From assembly GCA_014804695.1 (NCBI GenBank), contig JAAUZJ010000001.1:1-53185 (forward strand): a stretch of DNA of 53,185 nt, written 5' to 3'. Position numbers and translations under genes: made by a program. Below are positions 9,446 to 18,543 of the stretch, piece by piece. Source of the DNA: Lachnospiraceae bacterium (lineage in GTDB: Bacteria; Bacillota; Clostridia; Lachnospirales; Lachnospiraceae). The notes beneath the pieces are model-generated. The model had not been told where the DNA came from, searched no databases, and saw only the letters and a list, made by a program, of their open reading frames with translations. Positions within the stretch are counted from its first letter, which is position 1; the number at the start of each line of letters is the position of its first letter.

Positions 9446-10165
9446 TCACAGTCCCCATTCCCTCATATACTGTAAGATAACCTTTGAAAACTCCTTGCTT
9501 CTAAGGCGTGACACAGGTATTTCCTTTCCATCCTCCATATATGCGGTGTTATTCCTGTAGCTTTTCAGATGATTCATATTTATCAGATAGCTTCTGTGGC
9601 ACCTGAAAAATCTTTTATCCAGCTTCTTTTCCAGATTTTCAATCCGCTCATAATAGTCAATGACCTCTCCTGATACAAGATACAGATACACTTTCCTGTC
9701 TATGATTTCACAAAAGATAATATCCTGAAAAGAAATGATATTGCTTTCGCATCCCTTCTGGACTAACAAATTTGTCTTTTCCGGAGATAACTGGTTCTTC
9801 ATGGAAACTAAAAGCCTGTCCATTGTATTCTCAAAATATCCTTCCTGAACGGGTTTTACTAAATAATCAAACGGCTGCACGTCAAAAGACATGAATACCA
9901 TTTCCTTCAAAACCGTTATAAAAATAAGATAACCTTTATAACCATCTGCCCTTAACATTCTGGCGGTTTCTATTCCATCCATTCCCCGCATCCCGATGTC
10001 AAGAAAAAGAATATCTATTCTTTTACCACTTTTTAACAATTCTTCTCCTGAAGAATACTGCACAACGGAGATATCTATATTTTTCTTTCTGAAAAAATCT
10101 GCTGCCATTTTTTCAATTTTCTCTAACATATTTTTTTCATCATCGCATACAGCAATGCTAATCAT
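9446..10165 (-). CDS. LytTR-type response regulator (AgrA-like)
   Basis: Cytoplasmic response regulator of 239 residues. The receiver domain (1-120) has the acidic pocket DDE near residues 8-10, the phospho-acceptor aspartate in LFLDIGMRGMDG near residue 55 and a conserved lysine in YLVKPV. The C-terminal LytTR DNA-binding domain (about 140-235) has FFRCHRSYLINMNHLKSY. It is the first gene of an operon with the GHKL kinase. The ribosome-binding site is AAGGAAGGTG. Targets are not evident; neither flanking gene shows a clear LytTR-site pair. Confidence 0.9.
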   Translation of the reverse strand: MISIAVCDDEKNMLEKIEKMAADFFRKKNIDISVVQYSSGEELLKSGKRIDILFLDIGMRGMDGIETARMLRADGYKGYLIFITVLKEMVFMSFDVQPFDYLVKPVQEGYFENTMDRLLVSMKNQLSPEKTNLLVQKGCESNIISFQDIIFCEIIDRKVYLYLVSGEVIDYYERIENLEKKLDKRFFRCHRSYLINMNHLKSYRNNTAYMEDGKEIPVSRLRSKEFSKVILQYMREWGL

Positions 10166-10289
10166 AGTATCACCTTCCTTAAAATCAATATATTATAATA
10201 CCCATTATCCGGTTAAGCCATAATAATGATGCCGAATGTATTTGTAGTGATGTGAAATGTTTTCATCTTTCAAAGAATATATCGGAAAA

Positions 10290-10320
10290 CAAAAAGAGCC
10301 TTCACAGCTCTTTTCTTTCA
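10290..10320 (-). terminator. Terminator of the hydrolase gene
   Basis: An 8-bp stem AAAAGAGC/GCTCTTTT (10292-10299 with 10307-10314), followed on the minus strand by a T-rich run. It lies just after the hydrolase stop. Confidence 0.75.
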
Positions 10321-10356
10321 CATAAGACATCCATAATCTTCAAAAACTTTAATATC

Positions 10357-11154
10357 TTAATCGGCGTTTGCAATATTTCCCCAAAATTTCTCCATTACCT
10401 CATTAAACTTCCCGGGTACATCCATATTTACACAATGCCCTGCATTTTCAAAGATTACAACTTCAGCCTGCGGCTCTGTGTTTTTCCACATTTCTACCGC
10501 TGACAATTCCATCGGTATATCAAATTTTCCGCAGCCAATCAATAAAGGATACATTCTTTGCTTTGTCTGGTGTGTGTTTACCATACTGTTTAAAGACGCC
10601 AGATACATAAATGATTTCTTTGGGAATCTGACATTCATGTCATAAAATTCATTTTGAGCCTGCACGGTATAGGCAGATATTTTCTTATTCGCTTTTGCAA
10701 ACCATTTGACAGAAAACAATGCTTTTAACATCATGAGCATCTGCGAAGCACCATTTTCCTTCTGCATCTTCGCATCAAAATTATTAATATCATATCCGCC
10801 AAAACAAGCAAGCGAATATACTGCATCAGGATAACGGTTTGCAAAATCCTGTGCCAGAACAGCCCCTAATGAAACACCGACAATATGTACTTTTTCAATA
10901 TTTTCCTCCTTCATAATATCGTATATCCATAACGACATTTTATCTATGCTGTCACCCTTTTTTGTATCTGTTGACTGTCCATGCCCAATTATGTCAACCG
11001 CCAACACGTTATATTTGTTTTTAAAATATTCAATCTGTGCTTTAAACATATTGTGGTCGACAAATGCTGCATGAAGAAACAGGCACCACTCACTGTGCTC
11101 GTTTCCGCTGATATAGTATGTAATTGGCGAATCATTTAATTTGAACTGAAGCAT
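10357..11154 (-). CDS. Alpha/beta-fold hydrolase
   Basis: A 265-residue cytoplasmic alpha/beta hydrolase. The oxyanion-hole region is LFLHAAFVDHN, the nucleophile elbow is GVSLG (Ser), the acid is probably the Asp in GKFDIPM and the histidine lies in NAGHCVNMDVP, so the triad is complete. The substrate is unknown; esters or lactones are likely for this family. The start at 11154 is chosen because AGGGAGG lies just upstream; a longer frame from 11229 would run through a perfect inverted repeat. It is a single gene between two terminators. Confidence 0.85.
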   Translation of the reverse strand: MLQFKLNDSPITYYISGNEHSEWCLFLHAAFVDHNMFKAQIEYFKNKYNVLAVDIIGHGQSTDTKKGDSIDKMSLWIYDIMKEENIEKVHIVGVSLGAVLAQDFANRYPDAVYSLACFGGYDINNFDAKMQKENGASQMLMMLKALFSVKWFAKANKKISAYTVQAQNEFYDMNVRFPKKSFMYLASLNSMVNTHQTKQRMYPLLIGCGKFDIPMELSAVEMWKNTEPQAEVVIFENAGHCVNMDVPGKFNEVMEKFWGNIANAD

Positions 11155-11175
11155 AGTTTTGTCCTCCCTATACAT

Positions 11176-11210
11176 ACAATAGAAAGCATGCTCTGCAAGC
11201 TTTCTATTGT
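11176..11210. promoter_or_regulatory. 12-bp inverted repeat before the hydrolase
   Basis: ACAATAGAAAGC (11176-11187) and GCTTTCTATTGT (11199-11210) form a perfect 12-bp palindrome with an 11-nt spacer. It ends about 11 nt before the hydrolase ribosome-binding site and has no T-run, so an operator or a 5'-leader RNA hairpin is more likely than a terminator. Confidence 0.55.
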
Positions 11211-11252
11211 CATAAACAACGGACAACACGCGTTACGAGCTGTCCTTATGTT

Positions 11253-11278
11253 AAAAAAGCAGGCCATACAGCCTGCCA
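11253..11278 (-). terminator. Terminator of the rsgA operon
   Basis: GCAGGC/GCCTGC stem (11259-11264 with 11271-11276), followed on the minus strand by six T's. It lies directly after rsgA. Confidence 0.85.
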
Positions 11279-11289
11279 AAAGTTTCTCT

Positions 11290-12168
11290 TCAATACCTCT
11301 TAACTGCCTTAAGCTCCTCATACAGCAGCCTGTAATTATCATACCTGAGCTGACTTATTTCACCTTTTTCCACCGCTTCCTTAACCTTACAGTCCGGTTC
11401 ACTTATATGAGCGCAGCCCCTGAACCTGCAATATGGCTCATGATTCTTAAATTCCGGATAATATGAGGCCAACTCATCTTTTTCAATCTCAGTAATATCA
11501 AGCGAGGTAAAGCCCGGCGTATCCATTATATAGGTTTCGTCACCAAGCGCAATAATCTCGGAATGCCTTGTTGTATGACGGCCTCTTTCAATTTTTTCAC
11601 TGATGCTTCCGGTTTCCATATTTGCATCCGGATGCAAGCAGTTTATGATCGTGGATTTTCCTACGCCGCTTGGACCTGCCACTGTTGTTGTTTTGCCTGC
11701 AAGAAGGCGTTTAAGTTCATCCATTCCTTCATTTTGTAAGGCACTGACAAAAATCACCTTATAACCGCTGCTATTATATGCATCATAAAGCGCAGTCTTT
11801 TCTTTATCCGATGCAATATCCTGTTTGTTAAAACAGATTATACAAGGGAGATTTTGTCTTTCCATTTTTATTAAAAATCTATCCAGCAGATTTGGGCTTG
11901 GATTTGGTTTTACAATTGAAAAGATCACGAGCGCCTGATCGACATTGGCTACCGCCGGACGAATCAGCTCATTTTTGCGGGGAAGAATCTCTGTGACATT
12001 TCCCTCCTTATCGCGCTCATCCAGAATGTCCATACGGACATTGTCTCCCACCAAAGGCTTAATTTTTACATTTCTGAAGATTCCTTTAGCACGGCAGGCA
12101 TAAACGGCCTTTCCTTCAACATGCACATAATAAAAACCTGCAATTCCTTTTATTATCTTCCCTGTCAT
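11290..12168 (-). CDS. rsgA: Ribosome small subunit GTPase RsgA
   Basis: Circularly permuted GTPase that checks late 30S subunit assembly. An N-terminal OB fold is followed by the GTPase motifs in permuted order: FNKQD (G4) first, then GPSGVGKST (G1) near residue 165 and DTPGF (G3). A C-terminal zinc-binding segment has CRFRGCAHISEPDCKV. The length of 292 is normal. Its ATG shares one base with the prkC stop (TGATG), so translation is coupled. The link to prkC is common in Firmicutes, where the kinase phosphorylates such GTPases. The rpe and thiN genes often found next are absent. Confidence 0.96.
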   Translation of the reverse strand: MTGKIIKGIAGFYYVHVEGKAVYACRAKGIFRNVKIKPLVGDNVRMDILDERDKEGNVTEILPRKNELIRPAVANVDQALVIFSIVKPNPSPNLLDRFLIKMERQNLPCIICFNKQDIASDKEKTALYDAYNSSGYKVIFVSALQNEGMDELKRLLAGKTTTVAGPSGVGKSTIINCLHPDANMETGSISEKIERGRHTTRHSEIIALGDETYIMDTPGFTSLDITEIEKDELASYYPEFKNHEPYCRFRGCAHISEPDCKVKEAVEKGEISQLRYDNYRLLYEELKAVKRY

Positions 12169-14300
12169 CAGCCCTCCGCGGTAAACACAACATCCCTTGT
12201 TACCATTTTTTCCGTAGTAGTTCCTTCTATTGTCACAGTTTCTCCCGTATTGGGGTCTGTTGTCGTTGTTGCCTCGGTAGTTACGGTAAATCTATACTGA
12301 ATGGTTCCCATAGAAGACTTAATTCCCGAATAATTAGTTGACACCGGAAAAGATGTCGTCTGTGTATTCAAAAGCTGTGTTCCATCCGCCGTTATCACTG
12401 TTATGTTAACCAGCATGCCATCCCGATACTCCGGCTCCTCCGTAGGCGCTGTAATATCTTCATTATATCTGTAAGTTACAGCCTTCGGCCCTATGCTCAC
12501 CCTCAGATCAATTACGGTTCCTTTGTCCACGTATGAACCTACCGAATAGCTCTGATAGCACACCTTATCTACAAGTGAAGGATCGTCATTATTGGTCTGT
12601 GAAACAGTTCCTACGGTCATTCCATTCTCTGTCAGTGTAACAATTGCCTCCTCTTCCGAGAGGCCGATTACATTAGGCACCCTGACTTTTGAAGTTTCCT
12701 CGCCCTGGCTCACACGTATGGTAATCGTTGAACCGCTTGGTGCTGTGCTATCGGCTTCCGGAGACTGCGAAATAACATAGCCGCTTTGTACCGTAGTATC
12801 ATAGCTTTCTATAACGCTTACTTCAAAGCCTGCCTGCTCCAGTATCGAGGTTGCCTCCTCTTTGGATTTTCCTACTACCGGCGGTACAGTTTCTCCCTCA
12901 CCTTTTTGTGCTACGGTTAAAACTACATTGCTGTTTTTATCCACCATATCTCCGGCTTTTACATCCGCCCTTATTACGATGCCTTCTTCATATTCGGTAG
13001 AGACCTCGTATTCGATTTCCGGTGTGAGACCAAGCTCAAGCAGAGCACGCCTTACCTCTTCCAAAGGCTTACCCTCTACCTCAATCATCTCTACCTTTTC
13101 CGAATCTTGCTGCGTAATCTCGCCGTCTTCGGTTTTATTTCCAAACTGGAACATTCCAAATGCCCGCCCAATAAGGAAGATCACAATTCCTCCAATAAGG
13201 AGCGCTGCAACTATTGCCAGAATAGTTGTTATTCTTTCCATTTTAGGATCGTAGTCATCATCCTCCTCGTCTTCCTCATAATACTCTTCGCCTTCTTCGT
13301 CCACTTCCTCTTCTTCCTCATACTGCCTGTAGGAATGTTCGGACTTCTTATTAAGACGCATGGCCTCATCCATAGAATCTCTTCTGTCGGTCTGTTTCCT
13401 GATCTGTGCCATATCTCTATCTGTGATCATTCTGGTAGACGCTTCCTCGTCAGGATCTACCACCTTGACAAAATCCTCGTCAGGATTCATTAAGGACTGT
13501 TTCAAATCCACAATCAGCTCAGACATGGATTGATATCTTCTGTCAGGGCTTTTCTGGCAGCATTTATATACGATCTGCTCTACACTGATCGGTATCTCCG
13601 CTATATACTCCCTCGGTGAAGGAAGTTCTTCCTGAATATGCTTAATGGCTATGGCTACTGTAGTTTCCCCGTTAAAAGGCACCCGTCCGGTCAACATTTC
13701 AAACATTGTAATACCAAGCGAATAGATATCGCTCTTTTCATCACTGTAACCGCCTCTTGCCTGTTCCGGCGAGGTATAATGAACCGAACCCATAACATTT
13801 GAGGTAATAGTGTTACTGGTTGCGGCCTTAGCTATTCCGAAATCCGTTACCTTAACTTTTCCTTCTTTGGAAATAATAATATTCTGAGGTTTAATATCCC
13901 TGTGAATAATATGATTGCTATGTGCGGCTTCTATACCCATTGAAACCTGGATTGCAATACTGATAGCCTCTTTTACGGAGAGTCTTGCCTTCTTTTCAAT
14001 ATATTTTTTTAATGTAATTCCTTCTACAAGCTCCATTACAATATAATGGATACCGCCCTCTTCTCCAACATCATACACATTGACGATATTAGGATGCATA
14101 AGCCCTGCTGCGGCCTGTGCTTCTACACGAAACTTAGAAACAAAGTTAGCATTCTCGCTAAATTCCTGTTTCAATACCTTAACCGCCACAAAACGATTCA
14201 GCTTATGGTCTTTTGCTTTATATACATCTGACATTCCACCGGTGCCAATCTTTTCGAGAATCTCATACCGTTCTCCGATTATCATTCCTATCTTAATCAT
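12168..14300 (-). CDS. prkC: PASTA-domain Ser/Thr kinase PrkC
   Basis: Membrane eukaryotic-type kinase that senses peptidoglycan fragments or lipid II and controls cell-wall and dormancy functions. The kinase domain (about 1-270) has GTGGMSDVY, an AVKVL lysine, HRDIKPQN and DFGIAKA. An acidic juxtamembrane stretch is followed by one membrane helix (ITTILAIVAALLIGGIVIF) and three PASTA repeats. A Thr-rich extracytoplasmic tail of about 90 residues ends the protein. The start at 14300 is chosen after GAGGTGG; an upstream ATG at 14312 is possible. It overlaps the phosphatase gene by a few bases. Confidence 0.95.
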   Translation of the reverse strand: MIKIGMIIGERYEILEKIGTGGMSDVYKAKDHKLNRFVAVKVLKQEFSENANFVSKFRVEAQAAAGLMHPNIVNVYDVGEEGGIHYIVMELVEGITLKKYIEKKARLSVKEAISIAIQVSMGIEAAHSNHIIHRDIKPQNIIISKEGKVKVTDFGIAKAATSNTITSNVMGSVHYTSPEQARGGYSDEKSDIYSLGITMFEMLTGRVPFNGETTVAIAIKHIQEELPSPREYIAEIPISVEQIVYKCCQKSPDRRYQSMSELIVDLKQSLMNPDEDFVKVVDPDEEASTRMITDRDMAQIRKQTDRRDSMDEAMRLNKKSEHSYRQYEEEEEVDEEGEEYYEEDEEDDDYDPKMERITTILAIVAALLIGGIVIFLIGRAFGMFQFGNKTEDGEITQQDSEKVEMIEVEGKPLEEVRRALLELGLTPEIEYEVSTEYEEGIVIRADVKAGDMVDKNSNVVLTVAQKGEGETVPPVVGKSKEEATSILEQAGFEVSVIESYDTTVQSGYVISQSPEADSTAPSGSTITIRVSQGEETSKVRVPNVIGLSEEEAIVTLTENGMTVGTVSQTNNDDPSLVDKVCYQSYSVGSYVDKGTVIDLRVSIGPKAVTYRYNEDITAPTEEPEYRDGMLVNITVITADGTQLLNTQTTSFPVSTNYSGIKSSMGTIQYRFTVTTEATTTTDPNTGETVTIEGTTTEKMVTRDVVFTAEG

Positions 14301-15039
14301 GTTCCACCTCATCCGCTAACGGTTCTATAATAATAACTGAAATATTATCCCTGCCGCCGTTATAATTAGCGGTACGAACCAACTCCTCAGCTCTGTCTTT
14401 TAAACTTCCGCCACTATTCAAAATATGCATAATGACTTCATCCTCAACCATATTGGTTAATCCGTCCGAGCATAGCAGCACGCAGTCTCCGGCTTTTAGC
14501 TCTAATTCAAAAAAGTCCGCCTCCACATTATCACGCGCGCCGATCGCTCTGGTAATTATATTTTTATCCGGATGATTCCTGGCACTCTCTCTGTCAATTC
14601 CACCCATACGAATCATTTCTTCTACTAATGAATGGTCCACCGTAACCTGGGTTATCTTATCGTTGACAACATAAAGCCTGCTGTCTCCCACATTTGCCAC
14701 CTCAAGATGTCCGGCTATGAATGTTGCAATGACTATCGTGGTTCCCATTCCCGATAAGGATATGTCCTCATAAGCCTTCTGCCTTGTGCGGGTATTTGCC
14801 TTTTCAATGGCCTTTCCCATAATGGCGACCGGATTTTTCTCAAATGAAGCTGCAATTTCTTCAACAATTGTTTCTACCGCATATCTGGAAGCAAAATCTC
14901 CTGCGTTATGCCCACCCATTCCGTCAGCCACAATAAATACATTCGGCAGATTTCCTACAGGTTCCTCCGAAAAATAAATAAAGTCCTGATTCAGTTGTCT
15001 TCTTCGTCCAATATCCGTAATTGCATAGGATTTTAACAC
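14293..15039 (-). CDS. prpC: PP2C-family phosphatase (partner of PrkC)
   Basis: Cytoplasmic metal-dependent Ser/Thr phosphatase that reverses PrkC action. It has the PP2C metal-binding motifs: RRRQLNQD, VADGMGGHNAGD, GDSRLYV, LCSDGLTNMV and GGRDNISVI. At 248 residues it is the usual bacterial size without extra domains. The start is GTG at 15039, six bases after GGGAGG. It lies between rlmN and prkC in a tightly packed operon. Confidence 0.95.
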   Translation of the reverse strand: MLKSYAITDIGRRRQLNQDFIYFSEEPVGNLPNVFIVADGMGGHNAGDFASRYAVETIVEEIAASFEKNPVAIMGKAIEKANTRTRQKAYEDISLSGMGTTIVIATFIAGHLEVANVGDSRLYVVNDKITQVTVDHSLVEEMIRMGGIDRESARNHPDKNIITRAIGARDNVEADFFELELKAGDCVLLCSDGLTNMVEDEVIMHILNSGGSLKDRAEELVRTANYNGGRDNISVIIIEPLADEVEHD

Positions 15040-15050
15040 TGTATACCTCC

Positions 15051-16100
15051 CTATGACTGCCCGGCAATGTACTTACGCCTAAGCTGTCCGCAGGCACCGT
15101 CTATGTCCCTGCCCATTTCCCTTCTAATAGTAACATTTATTCCATTTTTTTCAAGTTTATTTTTAAATGACTCTGCTGCCGCCCTGTCAGGCTGCTTAAA
15201 ATCCCGCTCCTTAATAGGATTTACCGGAATCAGATTTATATGACAGTTAAGCCCCCCTATAAGGTCTGTAAGCTCTCTTACATCTTCCTTCGTATCGTTA
15301 ACCCCGCTTATAAGACTGTATTCAAATGTAATACGCCTTCCTGTCTGCTTAAAATAGTATGCGCATGCCTCAATCAATTCATCCAAAGAATATGTATTGG
15401 CTATCGGCATTAATTTGCGACGTTTTTCATCAGTTGCAGCATGCAGAGACAACGCAAGCGTGATCTGTAATTTCTCCTGTGCCAACCGTCGCATATTGGG
15501 TACTATACCGCATGTTGAAACCGTTACGTTCCTTTGACTGATATGTAAACCATTTTCATCAGTAAGAAGCTCTATGAACCGCAACAGATTATCATAATTA
15601 TCAAGCGGTTCACCGGTTCCCATAACCACCACGTTAGATACCCTCTCCCCTGTTAAAAGTGTAATGGCATAAATCTGCTCAAGCATCTCTGAGGGCAAAA
15701 GATTTCTTTCCCATCCGTTTAGTGTAGAAGCACAGAAACTGCACCCCATTCTGCATCCCACCTGCGAGGATATACAAACGCTGTTGCCATGTTTATACCG
15801 CATCCACACACTCTCTACCATATTTCCGTCCGGAAGTTCAAACAGGAACTTCTTTGTTCCGTCAATTTGAGATTCCTGAACCTTGATTGCTTTAAGAGCT
15901 GTATAATCAAATGCGGCTTCGCACTTTTCTTTAAGTGCTTTCGGAATATTTCCCATTTCATCATAATTTCTTGCAAGTTTTACATGCATCCACTCATAGA
16001 GCTGCTTTGCCCTATATGCTTTCTCGCCGGTTTCAAGAATCCAGTTTTGTAATTCCTTTAATGTGAGAGATTTTATATCTCTGTTCGCTTCTGCTCCCAT
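15051..16100 (-). CDS. rlmN: 23S rRNA A2503 methyltransferase RlmN
   Basis: Radical-SAM enzyme that makes 2-methyladenosine at 23S rRNA A2503 and in some tRNAs, helping translational accuracy. The iron-sulphur cluster motif CxxxCxxC is Cys116, Cys120 and Cys123 (GCRMGCSFCAS). The GEPLDN segment and the methyl-carrying cysteine near the C-terminus (GACGQLRRKY) are present. A related Cfr resistance enzyme is unlikely, because this is the housekeeping gene order. 349 residues is normal. Confidence 0.96.
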   Translation of the reverse strand: MGAEANRDIKSLTLKELQNWILETGEKAYRAKQLYEWMHVKLARNYDEMGNIPKALKEKCEAAFDYTALKAIKVQESQIDGTKKFLFELPDGNMVESVWMRYKHGNSVCISSQVGCRMGCSFCASTLNGWERNLLPSEMLEQIYAITLLTGERVSNVVVMGTGEPLDNYDNLLRFIELLTDENGLHISQRNVTVSTCGIVPNMRRLAQEKLQITLALSLHAATDEKRRKLMPIANTYSLDELIEACAYYFKQTGRRITFEYSLISGVNDTKEDVRELTDLIGGLNCHINLIPVNPIKERDFKQPDRAAAESFKNKLEKNGINVTIRREMGRDIDGACGQLRRKYIAGQS

Positions 16101-16190
16101 CTCTATTTGCGACCTTTTTCTATATTGTAATATTTTAATGATTTCAATACTTCTTTATTTTAGTTTCCTGAGTAGGCAATTGCAAAACAC

Positions 16191-16377
16191 CCTATTTCTA
16201 AAACCTAGTTGTACAATATAGACAAATCATAAGCAGGGTGCTAGGGAGCCGTAGTCCACTGAAAGTGGACTTGTACTTTAGCGAGGTATTTTCGAGCCTA
16301 GTACCGCTACGAGCGACATGCAGCGAGAGCGTGCCCTGCGTTGCTTTGTCTATATTGTACAACGGCCGTCTTGAAAA
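16191..16377. repeat. Palindromic interspersed element, long copy
   Basis: A perfect 19-bp inverted repeat (16208-16226 with 16345-16363) bounds a 156-bp core rich in nested hairpins: AGTCCACT-GAA-AGTGGACT, CTAGG/CCTAG and GCAGGG/CCCTGC. The outer sequence (CCCTATTTCTAAAACC on the left, GGCCGTCTTGAAAA on the right) recurs at 50012-50060, where the middle is missing. It sits between rsmB and rlmN. It fills most of the 297-bp gap 16101-16397, which has no gene. Confidence 0.7.
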
Positions 16378-16397
16378 GCCCCCCTTTTCGCAAATGC

Positions 16398-17747
16398 TCA
16401 TACCCTTCTAAGCCTTGCAAAGAAAAATCCATCCGTCTCGTGAATACCCGGAAGTAACTGTATCATTCCATTTGCACCGGCTTCTTTAAGCGGCTGAGGT
16501 AAATACTCACTCATGCTCTCCGGTTCAAAAGAAAAGGTATCGCAAAACCATTCTACCATCTCTTCATTCTCCGCCGGATTAATGGTACAAGTGCTATACA
16601 TGAGAACGCCGCCCGGCTTCACATAATTTGCGACGTTTTTCAATATATCTTTTTGTAAAATCGTTATTTCCTCTATTAACTCAGGCGTCACATTATATTT
16701 AATGTCCTGTTTCTTACCTATTACTCCTAATCCCGAACAGGGAACATCCGCCAACACCACATCTGCAAGTTGGTATAGCTTTTCATTTGCGATTCTGGCG
16801 TCTCCAATCTCACATTCCATGTTATCCCCATGCATCCGCCTGCGGTTCTCTTCTAACCGCTCCACCTTTGACTCCGTTAAGTCAAAAGAAAGCACCCTTC
16901 CTGTTCCTGCTAACTTAGAAGCTGCATGCAGTGATTTTCCTCCGGGAGAAGCGCAGACGTCAATTACTGTCTGCCCTGCTTTTATTCCTGCTGCCTCAAC
17001 GACTAACATAGAACTGACATCCTGCACTATAAAAAGTCCATCCTCGTAGCCTGACAGATTTCTTACTCCGTCTATTTTCTCTATCTGCATGGCATAAGGC
17101 AGATACTGATGTTTCTTAACAATGATATCTTTTTCTCTCCATGCCTTAATGAGCTCATTCTGTCTGTCTTTGTTTATATTTTCTTCAATACGGAGCGTCA
17201 CGGGTTTCTCATGAAGAAAAGCCGCAAGGATTTTCTCCGTATCTTCCATTCCATATTCCCCCATAAAATGTTCCACAAGCCATTCGGGCATGGAATACAT
17301 TACAGACAGATATAAAACAGGTTCCTTTGAAGCATCCGGATAGTTAAGAGTCTGCTTATTTACGGCCACAGCCAGATTTCTTAAAACACCGTTTACATAG
17401 CCCTGCAGCGACATGAATTTTCTTTTCTTAGCAAGTTTAACCGCCTCATTACATACGGCAGAATCGGGTACGGCATCCATAAATATGAGCTGATATGCAC
17501 TCATCCTTAGAAGCTGCCGTATAAGCGGTTTCATTTTATCAACAGAAATCTTAGATATTTGATTCAGTACATAGTCAAGCTGTATCCTTCTCTCAACAGT
17601 TCCCTGCGTGACTCTTTTAATAAACGCCTTCTCTTTTGGCATTAGATAATCATACTTATCTAACACATCTGAGAGCAGAACATTTACATAGCCGCCGTTT
17701 CTTTCAAGATCTAAAAGTATATCCAAAACAATTTCTCTTATATTCAT
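16398..17747 (-). CDS. rsmB: 16S rRNA C967 methyltransferase RsmB
   Basis: SAM-dependent methyltransferase that makes m5C967 in 16S rRNA. An N-terminal NusB-like RNA-binding domain (about 1-140) is followed by a Rossmann methyltransferase domain. Motif I is VCASPGGKSLH, the catalytic cysteines lie in DVPCSGLG and YSTCT, and a C-terminal GFFFARL closes the fold. 449 residues is normal. It is part of the priA-def-fmt-yugP-rsmB-rlmN series common in Clostridia. Confidence 0.96.
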   Translation of the reverse strand: MNIREIVLDILLDLERNGGYVNVLLSDVLDKYDYLMPKEKAFIKRVTQGTVERRIQLDYVLNQISKISVDKMKPLIRQLLRMSAYQLIFMDAVPDSAVCNEAVKLAKKRKFMSLQGYVNGVLRNLAVAVNKQTLNYPDASKEPVLYLSVMYSMPEWLVEHFMGEYGMEDTEKILAAFLHEKPVTLRIEENINKDRQNELIKAWREKDIIVKKHQYLPYAMQIEKIDGVRNLSGYEDGLFIVQDVSSMLVVEAAGIKAGQTVIDVCASPGGKSLHAASKLAGTGRVLSFDLTESKVERLEENRRRMHGDNMECEIGDARIANEKLYQLADVVLADVPCSGLGVIGKKQDIKYNVTPELIEEITILQKDILKNVANYVKPGGVLMYSTCTINPAENEEMVEWFCDTFSFEPESMSEYLPQPLKEAGANGMIQLLPGIHETDGFFFARLRRV

Positions 17748-17782
17748 AGTTTATGCTCATATGACCTTTCCGCAAGCCATTA

Positions 17783-18517
17783 TCAGTCTCTTCTGCTCCT
17801 GCTGTTATTCCCAAATAAAAGTATAAGACGAAGCAGTTGAAGAATAGAAGCCGCTGCAGCCGCTACATAAGTTAACGCCGCCGCGCTAAGCACTTTACGG
17901 CAGCTCCTTGTCTCATCATTTTCCATCATACCATAACTGCCAAGCATATCAAGCGCCCTTGACGATGCATTAAATTCTACAGGCAGCGTTACAACCTGAA
18001 ATAATACCGCAAGCGCAAATACCCATATTCCGATTTGAATTAAAAGCTGATTCATTCCAAGAAGCGCTCCTACAATAATAATAGGAATCCCTAATCTGGA
18101 ACCGATATTGGCGGCAGGTACAAGCGCCGTCCGTATTTTTAACGGCGAATAACCCTTGTGATGCTGCAGGGCATGCCCGCATTCATGCGCTGCAACCCCG
18201 ATTGCAGCTACGGAAGTCGAACTATAGGTTGAATCCGATAAACGCAGCACTTTAGATGACGGATCATAATGATCGGTCAGATTTCCTCTTATATGCTCGA
18301 CACTCACATCATAAATCCCCGACAACTGCAATATTCTCTGCGCCGCCTGCGCTCCGGTCATTCCGCTCCTGCTCCTAACCTTAGAATACTTGTTAAATGT
18401 AGAACTTACACGCATTTGCGCAAAAATACAAAGAATCGCACCAATAATAACCAACCAATAGGTAGGATCAAAATACATTCCGTAATATCCTCCGTAATGC
18501 CCACCATAATATCCCAT
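17783..18517 (-). CDS. YugP-family membrane zinc metallopeptidase
   Basis: Membrane-bound zinc metallopeptidase of the YugP family, of unknown substrate. The HEXXH motif is in GVAAHECGHALQHH, near residue 125. There is an N-terminal Gly/Tyr-rich stretch (MGYYGGHYGGYYGMYF) before the first membrane helix, and two or three hydrophobic segments follow the active site. The ATG at 18517 has AGGAG eight bases upstream, so a TTG six bases earlier is not used. It belongs to the fmt-rsmB series. Confidence 0.9.
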   Translation of the reverse strand: MGYYGGHYGGYYGMYFDPTYWLVIIGAILCIFAQMRVSSTFNKYSKVRSRSGMTGAQAAQRILQLSGIYDVSVEHIRGNLTDHYDPSSKVLRLSDSTYSSTSVAAIGVAAHECGHALQHHKGYSPLKIRTALVPAANIGSRLGIPIIIVGALLGMNQLLIQIGIWVFALAVLFQVVTLPVEFNASSRALDMLGSYGMMENDETRSCRKVLSAAALTYVAAAAASILQLLRLILLFGNNSRSRRD

Positions 18518-18543
18518 AATCAAGGCTCCTTTCCGCTTACAGC

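Noticed and set aside
16198..16401. Minus-strand frame in the palindromic element
   Set aside because: It spans the inverted repeat and nested hairpins and has no ribosome-binding site; a repeat, not a gene.
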